Source: Obelidium mucronatum (taxonomy: Eukaryota; Chytridiomycota; Chytridiomycetes; Chytridiales; Chytriomycetaceae). Taken from it: a stretch of DNA of 31,622 nt. Position numbers and translations under genes: made by a program. The notes under the pieces are model-generated. The model saw only the letters and a program-made list of their open reading frames with translations. It did not search any database and had not been told where the DNA came from. The stretch is taken from the NCBI GenBank assembly GCA_025765595.1, contig JAIVFH010000296.1:1-31622 (forward strand), read 5' to 3'. This document shows positions 20,801 through 29,769 of the stretch, in pieces (the stretch's first letter is position 1; each line of letters opens with the position of its first letter).

Positions 20801-21303
20801 TCTTTTTGTTACAAGTGCAGCAAAGATTGAGTCCTCGACCACCTCAAAGAGCCAAAGAGATACTTACCCATAAGCAAATACTGTGGTGTTGAATCCTTGC
20901 AATACGAAATCGACCAATTCCTTGGTGGTTCCTTCAAATACATTCACTTGGGATGCCGTTTCCGAAAACACTGAGTCAAATTCGTATGTCTTTTCACGTG
21001 GTCGGTCTTGTCGAAGAACGTCTTGAGCGTCACTGAGGTCAGTCACACTCAAGTACTGCAGAAAAGGATGGTGAACAAAAAACTCCAGCAAAACAGAAAT
21101 TTCGATTCTAACTGTTTTGTTTAGCGGCTTAACGATTGCAGATGTTGATTCCTTGCTTTCTTTTGTAGTCAACGGTCTTATCCGCAGTGCCACCTGTGTA
21201 CAAACAATCACTGAACAAACATACAGCACAGAGAGATTTATCATACCAATATCGAAGAAACCGTTTGCTTTACCAAAGGAGCGGGAGCTACAACTGACGC
21301 CAT
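17887..21303 (-). CDS. KIP3: Kinesin-8 family motor (Kip3/KIF18-like), 8 exons
   Basis: Plus-end-directed microtubule motor and depolymerase of the spindle and cytoplasm (family knowledge). Exons on the minus strand: 21303-21247, 21193-21113, 21055-20868, 20801-20305, 20242-19374, 19321-19243, 19174-18745 and 18682-17887; 998 residues. The N-terminal motor starts at [11 protein letters not shown]. It has the P-loop GATGAGKT (109-116), switch I NEASSRSH (234-241), switch II DLAGSE (270-275) and [15 protein letters not shown]. The alanine P-loop variant and the last motif favour kinesin-8. After the neck come a Gly run (about 19680-19700), coiled-coil segments ([26 protein letters not shown]) and a basic, Ser-rich tail. 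The second intron (21112-21056) is 57 nt, in frame and stop-free, with a weak GTTAGA donor. If it were retained the protein would be 1017 residues. It is tail-to-tail with SNU114, 123 bp apart. The coding sequence is undamaged. Confidence 0.92.
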
Positions 21304-21650
21304 CACAGGGAGAGTATTAAATTTACTAGAAGGGAGGGGTTCGAAATCCCACACAGCGAAACTGGGATAGGTCTATTTTCGAAGCGCTGAGGGAACAAAA
21401 AAATCCTGAGAATATCGTTTTTAAACGGCTGGGTGGATAGATATCGTCTATAAGTGAGTTTCTATTGTTTCGTGGCGTGAATGGAAAGTATGTTTGAGAG
21501 ATTTGCCATTGTCTCTTTCTATTGACAGTTCGCCTACGAACCGCATATTATTCTTAAAAGACATCCAAGCCCTTTTCATCCATTTAAGAGTCTCCGTTTT
21601 CTGAATAACAAACACATTCAATATAAAAATATCATATATTTATTACAGTT
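21304..21650. other. Divergent intergenic region between kinesin and a small membrane-protein gene
   Basis: This 347-bp stretch must hold both promoters. It contains GGTTCGAAATCCC near 21349, which resembles a pol III B box, but no A box or cloverleaf. A TTTATTACAG directly before the ATG at 21651 looks like a 3' splice site, so a 5'-UTR intron of the rightward gene is possible. Confidence 0.4.
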
Positions 21651-22037
21651 ATGTCAGCAGCAAAACGTCAGCTTCCGAAGGGACTTAAAGCAAGAGAAAA
21701 GGGGCTTTCCGCAACGCCAGCGCCAGTCGAACGGACGCCTGATCGTGAACAGGTGGAAGTTCCCACAAAGAAGCACAATCCATTCGAAAAAGCAGAACAG
21801 GCCTTGTTTATCCTTGCATCTGTGATTTTGTGGCTCTACTTTATTGGACTCGTTACTGGAAAGCCTTTGCTGGGTGTCTTGCTGGTTGACCCTTGGACCA
21901 CTGTGCGTGAGATCTTGCTGGGTCCATTCAAGCTTGTCGGAAATGCTGTGGGAATAGATGTAGAAACTTTAATCTTTGGCTCGAAAACGGTTGCTGAGAG
22001 TTTGAAGGTTGCTAAAGGTGTGGTCGACGAGTTTTAA
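21651..22037 (+). CDS. Unknown 128-residue single-pass membrane protein
   Basis: A complete single-exon frame from ATG to TAA. The first ~45 residues are basic and polar (KRQLPKGLKAREKG, then KKHNPFEKAEQ). A hydrophobic segment follows (ALFILASVILWLYFIGLV, about 51-68), then a moderately hydrophobic, Gly/Val-rich C-terminal half ending KGVVDEF. No signal peptide is apparent, since the hydrophobic stretch is internal. Charges before the segment suggest the N-terminus stays cytosolic. I do not recognise the family. A canonical AATAAA lies 43 bp after the stop (22080-22085). Confidence 0.75.
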   Translation: MSAAKRQLPKGLKAREKGLSATPAPVERTPDREQVEVPTKKHNPFEKAEQALFILASVILWLYFIGLVTGKPLLGVLLVDPWTTVREILLGPFKLVGNAVGIDVETLIFGSKTVAESLKVAKGVVDEF

Positions 22038-22079
22038 GTATATGATGGTAATTCTGCTCAAGCACTGCCAAACAACAGC

Positions 22080-22085
22080 AATAAA
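22080..22085 (+). terminator. Candidate polyadenylation signal AATAAA
   Basis: The hexamer lies 43 nt past the stop of the 128-residue gene and is the only one before the next gene. Confidence 0.45.
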
Positions 22086-22240
22086 CTCGGAGTCATCCTA
22101 TATATTTAGACCCAAGGTATCATGATTCATCGTAAATTTCCAGAGTTTGCATGGCTTGAGCAAGACGAGATAAATAGTAAGAAACGGTTAAATTGGGCAA
22201 AAGAACCTTCTCGAAAACTATCATCTTTCTACACTTATAA

Positions 22241-22459
22241 ATGGCCAAGAAGGATGCAGCCGCCAAACAAGAAAAACTTGAAAAGAAGCAGGAAAAGCTA
22301 GAGAAGAAGGAGCAGGCACAAGCCGAAGCCGCCAAAGTTGAGGATGAAAAGCTGATATCAAAGCAAGATGCAAAACTGGCGCAAAAAGAAATGGAGCAGC
22401 TGATTCTCTGTCTGTGTATTTTCCTTGGGCTATGGCTGCTGATGAAGTTCTATGCATGA
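22241..22459 (+). CDS. Unknown 72-residue tail-anchored coiled-coil protein
   Basis: A single exon with ATG in good context (TATAAATGGCC). Residues 1-50 are almost entirely Lys, Glu, Ala and Gln with repeated EKLEKK units, a strong helical or coiled-coil composition. Residues 54-68 are hydrophobic (LILCLCIFLGLWLLM) and only FYA-type residues follow, the layout of a C-terminal tail anchor. Such proteins usually insert post-translationally into ER or mitochondrial outer membrane (inference). A candidate AATAAA is at 22550-22555. Size and arrangement resemble small ER accessory proteins, but no specific family is recognised. Confidence 0.7.
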   Translation: MAKKDAAAKQEKLEKKQEKLEKKEQAQAEAAKVEDEKLISKQDAKLAQKEMEQLILCLCIFLGLWLLMKFYA

Positions 22460-22549
22460 GGCCATGAGCGCTCAAGTTGTTATGTTGGGCCTGATCATGG
22501 TGTCACATCCCATTGAATTGCAACATCATATGCTGCAGAGTCTGCCGCA

Positions 22550-22555
22550 AATAAA
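22550..22555 (+). terminator. Candidate polyadenylation signal AATAAA
   Basis: The hexamer lies 90 nt after the stop of the 72-residue tail-anchored gene, before the aminopeptidase start. Confidence 0.4.
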
Positions 22556-22664
22556 CGACTTTTTCCTTCACCGAAAGCCATTTCATGATTTACTTTGATT
22601 TTGCTTCCGATTTCGTTCCGATTTCCGATTTCCTTCCGTTTGCCACAAAAACAACAGAAATCGA

Positions 22665-24713
22665 ATGGCACCAACCGCCTCGTCCGCAATTGCAACCACG
22701 TCCCGCCTTACCGCTCTCAGAGCGGTGATGAAGCAGCGCTCGATCGATGCGTACATTGTTCCGTCGGAGGATGCCCACCAGGTTTGCGGCCACCTTACGT
22801 ATAGGACCCCTAACTGAACCCCTGACTGACCCCACCTAGAGCGAATATATTGCTGCCTGTGATGGACGGCGTGCCTTTATTAGTGGCTTCAACGGCTCTG
22901 CGGGTTCGTTGTCGCTGTAATGTCGCGCTTGGATTCATTGCTTTTGTACAGGTCTTGCTGTGGTGACACTTAAAGAAGCCGCTCTGTGGACAGATGGACG
23001 CTACTTTTTGCAGGCTTCTAAGCAGTTAGACACGAACTGGATCCTTCAAAAGAGTGGTCTCGCTGGTGTTCCAAGCAAAGAGGAGTGGCTCAATAAGGTA
23101 TATTCTACTATTCCACATGTTTATCATTTACCCAGCTTAGAAACCCCTAATCGGTTCTATTGAAATGCTTTTTTAGGTCCTTGCTCCAAACTCAAAAGTG
23201 GGAATTGATCCAAAACTCGTTACTCTTCCAGCAGCGCGAACCCTTGCAGAGTCCTTGAAACCAGCATCGCACTCTCTAGTGTCAGTCACTGAAAACTTGG
23301 TTGATTTGGTCTGGGGCTCTGACCGCCCTGGATTTCCAATGAACCCAGTCAAACCACTCGACATCAAGTTTTCGGGAAAGAGCGCTGAAGCAAAGCTGAA
23401 GGATGTTCGCTTGGCGATTGAAAAGAAAGGAACTTGGGGCTTTGTCGTTACTGGTCTCGATGAAATTGCATGTGAGTTGCTAGAATTGAGTTCATCCACT
23501 CGGCGTGATAGTAACTCCAACAATTTTGCTCAGGGCTCTTCAACCTTCGAGGAAACGACATTGTTTGTAACCCTGTGTTTTTTGCCTACGCGCTCGTTAC
23601 TCTGGACTCTGCCATTCTCTATATTCACGAATCCAAGTTGACCAAGGAAGCTGCTGCGGCGCTTGCTGCATCTTCTGTAGAGATTCGAGCCTACGAGCAG
23701 ATCTTCGCAGACTTGGGAGCGTTTGGTAAAAGCTACATGGAAAAGAAGCTCTGGGCAGACCCGCGGTGCTCATTGGCACTTCAAGATGCTCTGGGAGGTC
23801 CTGCTCTGATTGTGGAGGCGACTTCACCGGTCACCAAGTTCAAGTCCATCAAAAACGCGACTGAAATTCAAGGATTCAGGGACTCGCACGTACGTGATGG
23901 TGCGTCGTTGTGTCAGTACTTTGCCTGGCTGGAGAACGAGCTCCTTGTCAAGAAGAACACGAGCATTTCGGAAGTCGATGGAGCGGATAAGTTGGAATGG
24001 TTCAGAAGGTTTGTCTTGCTTCGTTTTTTTGCAGATTGTATAATTTAAGTTCACCCTCCTTCAACAGCCAACGTGAAAACTTTGTTGGTCTTTCGTTTGA
24101 CACCATCTCATCGACTGGCGCCAATGGCTCTATTATTCACTACAAACCCGAACATGGCACTTGCAAAACCATCACAGCGGACGAAATGTATCTCTGCGAC
24201 TCTGGTGCCCAGTACCTGGATGGAACAACAGATTGTACCCGTACTCACCACTTTGGGACCCCAACAGCCTTTGAGAAAGAAGCATACACTCGAGTCTTGA
24301 AGGGACACATTCAAATCGATTTGGCAGTCTTCCCAGTCGGTGTTACTGGGTATGTGATTGATGTGTTGGCACGTACGGCGCTTTGGCGGGCTGGGTTGGA
24401 CTTCCGCCATGGAACGGGCCACGGTGTTGGCCACTACCTGAATGTACATGAGGGACCTCACGGCATCGGAATGCGTATCGCGTATAACGATGTTCCATTG
24501 GAGAAGGGCATGACAGTGACGAATGAACCGGGTTACTATGAAGATGGAAAGTTTGGTATTCGAATCGAGAATGTGATGGTTGTGAAGGAGGTTGCGACTC
24601 CATATGACTTTGGCGGAAAGGGGTCTCTTGGATTTGAGCATGTGACTGTTGTTCCAATTAGCACCAAGCTGGTTGACGTTGACTTGTTGCTGCCTGAAGA
24701 AGAGAGTGGTTGA
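22665..24713 (+). CDS. AMPP: Cytosolic Xaa-Pro aminopeptidase (aminopeptidase P, M24B), 6 exons, C-terminus frameshifted
   Basis: Removes N-terminal residues preceding proline, a dinuclear-metal enzyme of the XPNPEP1 type. Exons: 22665-22781, 22840-22903, 22952-23097, 23177-23471, 23534-24008 and 24068-24713; 580 residues as read. N-terminal creatinase-like domains lead ([33 protein letters not shown]), then the pita-bread catalytic domain. Metal ligands are all present: D410 (CDSGAQY), D421 (GTTDCTRT), H484 (GTGHGVGH), E519 (NEPGYYE) and E533 (IRIEN); H390 also fits. No signal peptide, so cytosolic. The frame stops early at 24711: the usual tail (WLNKYHEEV..., then DELALKWLEKETRAI) is still visible at 24704-24810 but in two other frames. 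Each step fits two extra bases in a GA/AG-rich stretch (near 24700 and 24760). Without these the protein would be about 614 residues, near the family length. Confidence 0.93.
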
Positions 24714-25115
24714 ACAAGTATCACGAGGAAGTTTACGCCAAGGTTTCACCTCTTTTGAAGGAGATGAGTTGGCACTCAAGTGGCTTGAAAAGGAAACGCG
24801 GGCCATTTGAGTCAGAAAGGAAATAAATGTGATTTCATTTCAACCTAACCTAAAGCTTGTGTTGTACTTTTTTTTCCAAAAATTACATTAAGATTTAAGT
24901 TTTGATTGAGGCCAGCTTCATTAGACTGCAAATCAATATTTGCTATATCTTTTTTATCTGTCCGTTTTTATAGACTCCGCGTCAAGGTGTTCACCAGCCG
25001 ATTCAGAACTGAGCAGTTATCGCGAATTGTATAATGTATTCGGAGAAGGGAATACTCTGTATTTTCAATGTGGCCCTAAAGCTTAAATATACAAACCAAC
25101 GTTTCTTTATTTTCA
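24714..25115. other. Intergenic region downstream of the aminopeptidase
   Basis: The first ~100 bp are the out-of-frame aminopeptidase tail (see that gene). An AATAAA is at 24822-24827. The remainder is AT-rich with no supported feature. Confidence 0.5.
24822..24827 (+). terminator. Candidate polyadenylation signal AATAAA
   Basis: It lies 109 nt after the frameshifted stop, but only 12 nt after the stop (24808-24810) that ends the conserved aminopeptidase tail. This placement supports the longer tail as the ancestral 3' end. Confidence 0.45.
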
Positions 25116-25180
25116 AAAGTTTTCCGTTCCAGATACCACCACTTGTTTAGGAGCAAGGCCTTTCCCTTTCAATGACTGCG

Positions 25181-25212
<32 letters not shown>

Positions 25213-26144
25213 GGCAGCGGACTCGTTGCTCCAATCTTGTCAAGCTTCCCATCGCTAAAAAAAAGTCGACAACTTGGTCTTGACGCTACTCTGCCCCAAC
25301 AACACATCGGGCCGAATCAAAGCAGCCTTCATAACAAACAAACCCACGGGAACGCAAACCAAGAAAACATCCCTTGAAACCGCGAAAAGCGCAACAAATA
25401 ATCCATAAATCCACACGAAAGCTTTGTTCTTGGTATTTTATAAAAGCGAGTTGACTTGCACATAGGTGGCCAGCGTTACGAATCCCATAAGGCGACTAGA
25501 ATCCCGTATCTCGAAATGATAAGTAGAAGGCTGGGACTTCCATGTTTTCTTGGCGGTTTTGGTATTCGATTTTCATGAAACAGTAAGTGAAGAAATATAT
25601 CCATTGTGACGGATAACAAGGCAGAGAAGCCATGCAAATCAAGAGAATGAAATTGAGCCAGGATCCGAGAGGGAAGGAATTGAACAATCATGGGTAATAG
25701 ATAAATGAATGGGGATAAGCGGACTAGGAAGTAGAAAACGGTGTAGATTCTTTTGGAAATGATGACTTCGACTACGATTGCAGAACGTATCCAGGAGTAA
25801 CTCAAGAATAAGCTTTGAGCGAGAACTGGAGCAATGACAAAGATTTTATCAATGACAGCGAGAGTTGAAGTGCTGGTCTGCGGTGAATATCCTGCGGCTT
25901 GGCAAAAGGTATATACTGCAATCGTTGTGAATAGAGCTAGTAATAGAATGTTGGAAGGACTCGCGATATTTGAGAACGTTAGTTGATGACCGCGCGCTGG
26001 TATTTCCATTCGAACAATAAAGTACAGCAGCACAACAGCGCCCAGCGTTGACAATACACCCAGCGCGGCTTCCAAATACAAGCATAGCTTATTAACGTGC
26101 AGTACTGTTAAAACATCATCTTGGTTTAAACCAGTAGAATTCAT
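25116..26144 (-). CDS. Unknown multi-pass membrane protein (7-TM-like), 3' half broken or mis-read
   Basis: The clear frame runs from the ATG at 26144 to a stop at 25476 (222 residues). It has hydrophobic segments at about residues 22-45, 65-83, 98-117, 133-157 and 173-189, and the start of a sixth near 205. There is a possible N-glycosylation site at N2 and no cleavable signal peptide. Near 25488 a one-base shift opens a frame that completes helix 6 (MGFVTLATYVQV). After a TAA at 25440-25438 the same frame encodes a convincing seventh segment (IYGLFVALFAVSRDVFLVCV). A slip in the A7 run at 25258-25264 would join it to a tail with ten Gln and the stop near 25113-25116. So the ancestral product probably had seven helices and a poly-Q tail. 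An intron 25478-25428 (GTAACG...CCAAG) is an alternative but gives a non-hydrophobic tail. Family unknown; receptor-like topology only. Confidence 0.6.
25182..25211. repeat. (CTG)10 microsatellite encoding poly-Gln on the minus strand
   Basis: There are ten perfect CTG units on the plus strand, read as ten CAG (Gln) codons in a minus-strand frame that ends near 25113. The tract lies in the presumed cytoplasmic tail of the membrane protein, or in its 3' UTR if that frame is not translated. Confidence 0.85.
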
Positions 26145-26405
26145 TTCGTGCAAGGTATTGTTTCTTACAAACTGTGGCAAGACAATATATGCGTGACAAA
26201 GACCCGACCACAATTTTGGGATCTACAATATATTGCACGCCCAGCCCTTTTCGATCGATATAGTGTTTGAAAAATTATTTACGAAATTGCATGAATTGGA
26301 AGCCGTTCATAGTTAAAAACCTTCATTCTTTTTTGTTGAATTAAAGATTCAACCAATCAGAATCGTGATCAGAAAACGAACATACCAAAAAAATAGCATC
26401 AAACA

Positions 26406-27471
26406 ATGCACGCCGTGAACGTCAACCTGATCGCTATTTCGATGATACTATTAGCTGCACAGAGTTTATGGGCAGAAACAGAGCTTTCCGCCTGTTGGAT
26501 ATGCCCTTACTTGGTCGGACGAGTTCAACGGGACTGGGTTCGTGGATTCCAAGAATTGGAATTATGATACCTGTAAGCGTCGATGCAAATCATGTTTTTA
26601 ATTTATAATACTCTCAAGCTTAACTGCCTTAACATCCGAATAACTATCAGGGGGAAACAAGAACAACAATTGGCAGAGCACGACGCCAGAACTGCAGTAC
26701 TATGCGCCAGCGCGTTTAAAGAATGTGAATGTAACCAACGGAGTCCTGTATATTACCGCATACAAGGAGCAAAACATTTCCAGTCTTCCAGATTGGGGCG
26801 GCCAGTCGTACACAGCAGGCCGAATAGTTACCAGAGGCAAGAAAGACTTTTTGTACGGTTTCTTTGAAGTCCGAGCCAAGCTATCAAGAGGAAAAGGAAC
26901 ACATCCGGCGATTTGGTTTCGTCCGACGGGAAGTCACGGGGCTTGGCCGAATGGAGGAGAAATTGACGTGATGGAACAGATTGGTCAAACACCCAATAGT
27001 ATATTTTCAAATATTCACTCTCCAGCGACGGTTGCAGCATCTGGATCAAAAGGAAAACCTAAAGAATACAAGGTGTTGCCAAGTGCAACCAACGATTGGC
27101 ACAATTACCAAATGCTATGGACGCAAGACAAGCTCGAGTTTGCTGTGGATGGAGTAGTTTACAACACGTACAACAAACCAACAGCGGCTGTGACCAAAGA
27201 GAACTGGCCATTCACGATTCCCAATTTCTTGATTTTAAACGTGGCAGTGGGTGGAGCGTGGTGTGGACCCCCTGATGCAACGACATTTGCACAACCAGTG
27301 GTAATGGCGATTGATTACGTGCGCGTGTATCAAGTTCAACAGACAGCACCTCCCGAGAGTACTGGTGGTAGTTCAGTGGTGCCCAACAAGGAAGAAGGAC
27401 AACCTTTATTTGTCAAACCATTCAATCGGCGTCAGAGAAAGAGTTGTCCATTGGATCCGTTGTTGGAATAA
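26406..27471 (+). CDS. Secreted GH16 family glucanase/transglycosylase, 5' frameshift
   Basis: Hydrolyses or transfers beta-1,3/1,4-glucan chains, a wall-remodelling or feeding enzyme. A signal peptide starts at 26406 (MHAVNVNLIAISMILLAAQSLWA). The enzyme frame (TWSDEFNGTGFVDSKNWNYDT) is one base out of register with it and is closed upstream by a TAG. The two must therefore be joined by an indel between about 26475 and 26510. Exon 1 ends at 26572; the intron is 26573-26650 (GTAAGC...TATCAG); exon 2 is 26651-27471. The catalytic signature GGEIDVMEQ (E-x-D-x-x-E) is intact, with the usual LQYY, GRI, YGFFEVRAK and LNVAVGG landmarks. The C-terminus is a short polar tail with no GPI signal or binding module. 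The intergenic space to the divergent membrane-protein gene is ~260 bp and probably holds both promoters. The next gene starts 48 bp after the stop. Confidence 0.88.
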
Positions 27472-27519
27472 TTGTTATGAATGCACACGTCTTTTCTTTT
27501 TACTTTGTAGTATAAAATA

Positions 27520-28284
27520 ATGGCGTCCAAGTCAACGGCACCATCAGCAGAGAAGGTCAAAGAGACAGAGCCAGTGAATCCGCATCCAAACGCAACGCTG
27601 CTCGAGAAGGCGTGGCTTGGCTACCACGTGTTTGTGCATGTTAGCGTGGGCATCGCCAACCTCGTTGCGCCGTTTGAGATTCTGCAGACGCGCATCGAGC
27701 GCAGCGGCGGCGACAGTCTGCAGCAGCTGTTTGCGGACAGCGTGGGCGCCGTCGAGGCGGCGGAGGCGGCGCTGTCGAGTCCGAGCCCGAGTGCGGCGGC
27801 CGCGACAAACACGTCTTCAAGCAGTCCGTACGCCGCGGCCGTCGCGGGCAGCCTGGCGCCGCGCAGCGCCAACGCCGCCGCCGCCGAGCGCCTCGCCGCC
27901 GCGCGCAGCAACCTCGACTCGCTCGCCGCGCTCGTGGCGTCCGCGCTGTTCCAGACGCAGTACGGCGCCGCCACCGACGCGCTGCTCGCCGGCCTGGCGC
28001 TGCACGGCCTGCGCACGTCCGCCGCCGCAGAGCGCCGCTTGGTGCACAGGGTGCTCGGACTCGCGAAGACGGCGCAGTACGCCGTGTACCTGGCCCACGA
28101 GGCCTCGACGAACGGCGCCCTGTCGTACCTCAACATTGTCGGCCTGGGCGCCACCGTGGCCGCCACATACGTGTTTGGCTTCAAGCCACGGACGGCGGTC
28201 GCTGCGAAAAAACCTGCGTCTTCTTCTTCTTCCTCGTCTACGGCAACTGCCACTCCTTCTTCTTCTTCATCGTCGCCCTATTAA
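27520..28284 (+). CDS. Unknown protein, GC-rich member of a tandem paralogue pair (254 aa, single exon)
   Basis: The frame is ATG to TAA without introns. N-terminal signature LEKAWLGYH followed by a hydrophobic stretch (VFVHVSVGIANLVA). The middle is Ala/Ser-rich and low-complexity. The C-terminal block SAAAERRLVHRVLGLAKTAQ is followed by a second hydrophobic stretch (YLNIVGLGATVAATYVFGF) and a Ser/Thr-rich tail. The next gene downstream (28394-29554) shares both ends but has an intron in the HG-L codon before the AAERRL block and very different base composition. The G+C-rich third positions here (runs of GCC and GCG) contrast with AT-rich neighbours. Loss of that intron, with either copy ancestral, is implied. 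Probably membrane-associated; family not recognised. AATAAA is at 28321-28326. Confidence 0.75.
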   Translation: MASKSTAPSAEKVKETEPVNPHPNATLLEKAWLGYHVFVHVSVGIANLVAPFEILQTRIERSGGDSLQQLFADSVGAVEAAEAALSSPSPSAAAATNTSSSSPYAAAVAGSLAPRSANAAAAERLAAARSNLDSLAALVASALFQTQYGAATDALLAGLALHGLRTSAAAERRLVHRVLGLAKTAQYAVYLAHEASTNGALSYLNIVGLGATVAATYVFGFKPRTAVAAKKPASSSSSSSTATATPSSSSSSPY

Positions 28285-28320
28285 GTAACGGAAAAAAAGT
28301 GTGTTCCATTGTCTGCGTTA

Positions 28321-28326
28321 AATAAA
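28321..28326 (+). terminator. Candidate polyadenylation signal AATAAA
   Basis: The hexamer lies 37 nt after the stop of the 254-residue gene, 68 nt before the next start codon. Confidence 0.45.
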
Positions 28327-28393
28327 AAGTACTTTAAGTTTTTAGTACAGTGACGTGTGACTTTATTTTCAATTTCTGCCAAAAAAAAAAAAA

Positions 28394-29554
28394 ATGGGCT
28401 CTATTGAAGCTGAAGACAACCAACGTCAGCAATCACCTCCGAGCGACTGGGAAAAGGCCTGGTTCGCCTATCATTTTGGATCTTCTCTCTTTGCCGGCAT
28501 CGTTGGCTGCCTTGGCTTCTTTGACCATCCACCACCTGCTGATGCTGTTGCCTCAGTGGATGATGCCGCCACTGCCATCACTCAAGCAGCAACCGATATC
28601 CTTGATGACATTCCTGCCACCTTAAACTCTGCTCTTTCAGTCCTTTCTCGAATGACTTCTCCCGAGAAGCCTTCTTCTCCTCCCATGTTTGGTCTCTTGT
28701 CATCATCTACGACTACATCAAATTCTTCTTCTGGTGCACCTTCTCGTTCTCCTCTCGGCTCTCTTAATCGTAGAGATAACATTGTTTCTATTGCAAATCT
28801 CTTTGCTCTCGCCTTTTTTCAAAATCATGAAGTTTCCGATCATGCTACGCCTCATTTTGCTGTCGCAAATGATGCTCTCGTTTTGTTCTGTTCTTATCAT
28901 GGGTAAGAGGGAATTCTCATGTTGTTTTTTTCTTATTGTACTCCTCTAATAACCAAAACAATAAACAACAGATTAAAAGTTAACTCAGCAGCTGAAAGAC
29001 GTCTTATGCACAAGACGTTGGGACTCGTGAAGGCGACTCAATTCCTGATTTGTATGGTGGACGATCGCATCAACCACTCCTACCTCGCTCCCAACCTGTT
29101 TGGATTGAGTTTGTGTCTTGGAGCAACCTTCCGTTGGGGTGTCTCTAGCAAAGCAAAAACAAGAATGTTGAATTCAATCAAGAATATCTTGTTTCTTGGG
29201 AATGCCTCTTCTTCGTCGACTTCTACTACAGGGGGCAAAGGAAGAAAACGTGGTAGACTTGCATCAAAGACGATGGACGTGGTGGAACAGCAACCGTCTA
29301 TTGTCAATGAGGCTTCCGAATCATCCACCCTTGGCACTCCATTATTAGCAACAACGTCAACCACAGCTGGTAAGCTGGACCCCTACAACAGAAGAATTCC
29401 TTCTCCTGCTCCAAGTGACTCTACTTTAACAGAGCTTCCTGTGAGTGCGAAAGTGGAAGTGGACATTGAATCATTCTTGAAGCCTGATGACGCGTTGAAT
29501 AAGGATGACACTCTTCCTCCTCTTTTGGACATGAACAATGAGTGGAGGTCGTGA
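28394..29554 (+). CDS. Unknown protein, AT-rich member of the tandem paralogue pair (363 aa, 2 exons)
   Basis: The exons are 28394-28902 and 28972-29554; the 69-nt intron (GTAAGA...CAACAG) splits the Gly codon of HG-L. The ATG follows a run of 14 A. N-terminal WEKAWFAYHFG and a hydrophobic segment (SLFAGIVGCLGFF) match the upstream paralogue. The spliced product reads FCSYHGLKV then NSAAERRLMHKTLGLVKATQ, again matching. A second hydrophobic stretch follows (LFGLSLCLGATF), and then a long basic, Ser/Thr-rich tail (about 150 residues) not found in the paralogue. The conserved ends and a variable Ser/Pro-rich centre suggest a two-anchor protein with a flexible middle. Function unknown. Confidence 0.75.
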
Positions 29555-29769
29555 TTGATTTTTTTTAAGGAAAAAGTGGATATAGTATAATAAGTAAAAG
29601 GAAGAAATGTGTAAAGGATTGCGTGTTTAATTGTGTTGGTTGAAATTTCACACACACTCTCCCTTCTTAAACTCCTCTCATTACACATTTGCCCATGGTT
29701 GGTGAAATTATTATTCAGTGTATTTTTGGAGATATTGTACTGATACCTGTCAAGTAATTGCAACATTTA

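Noticed and set aside
21340..21375. tRNA gene suggested by GGTTCGAAATCCC
   Set aside because: No A box at the proper distance and no acceptor or anticodon stem could be folded.
24108..24806. 232-codon minus-strand frame opposite the aminopeptidase
   Set aside because: It mirrors the last, highly conserved exon and shows no domain of its own.
27621..28253. Minus-strand Ala/Arg-rich frames opposite the GC-rich paralogue
   Set aside because: Composition-driven shadows; the plus-strand frame has conserved ends shared with its neighbour.
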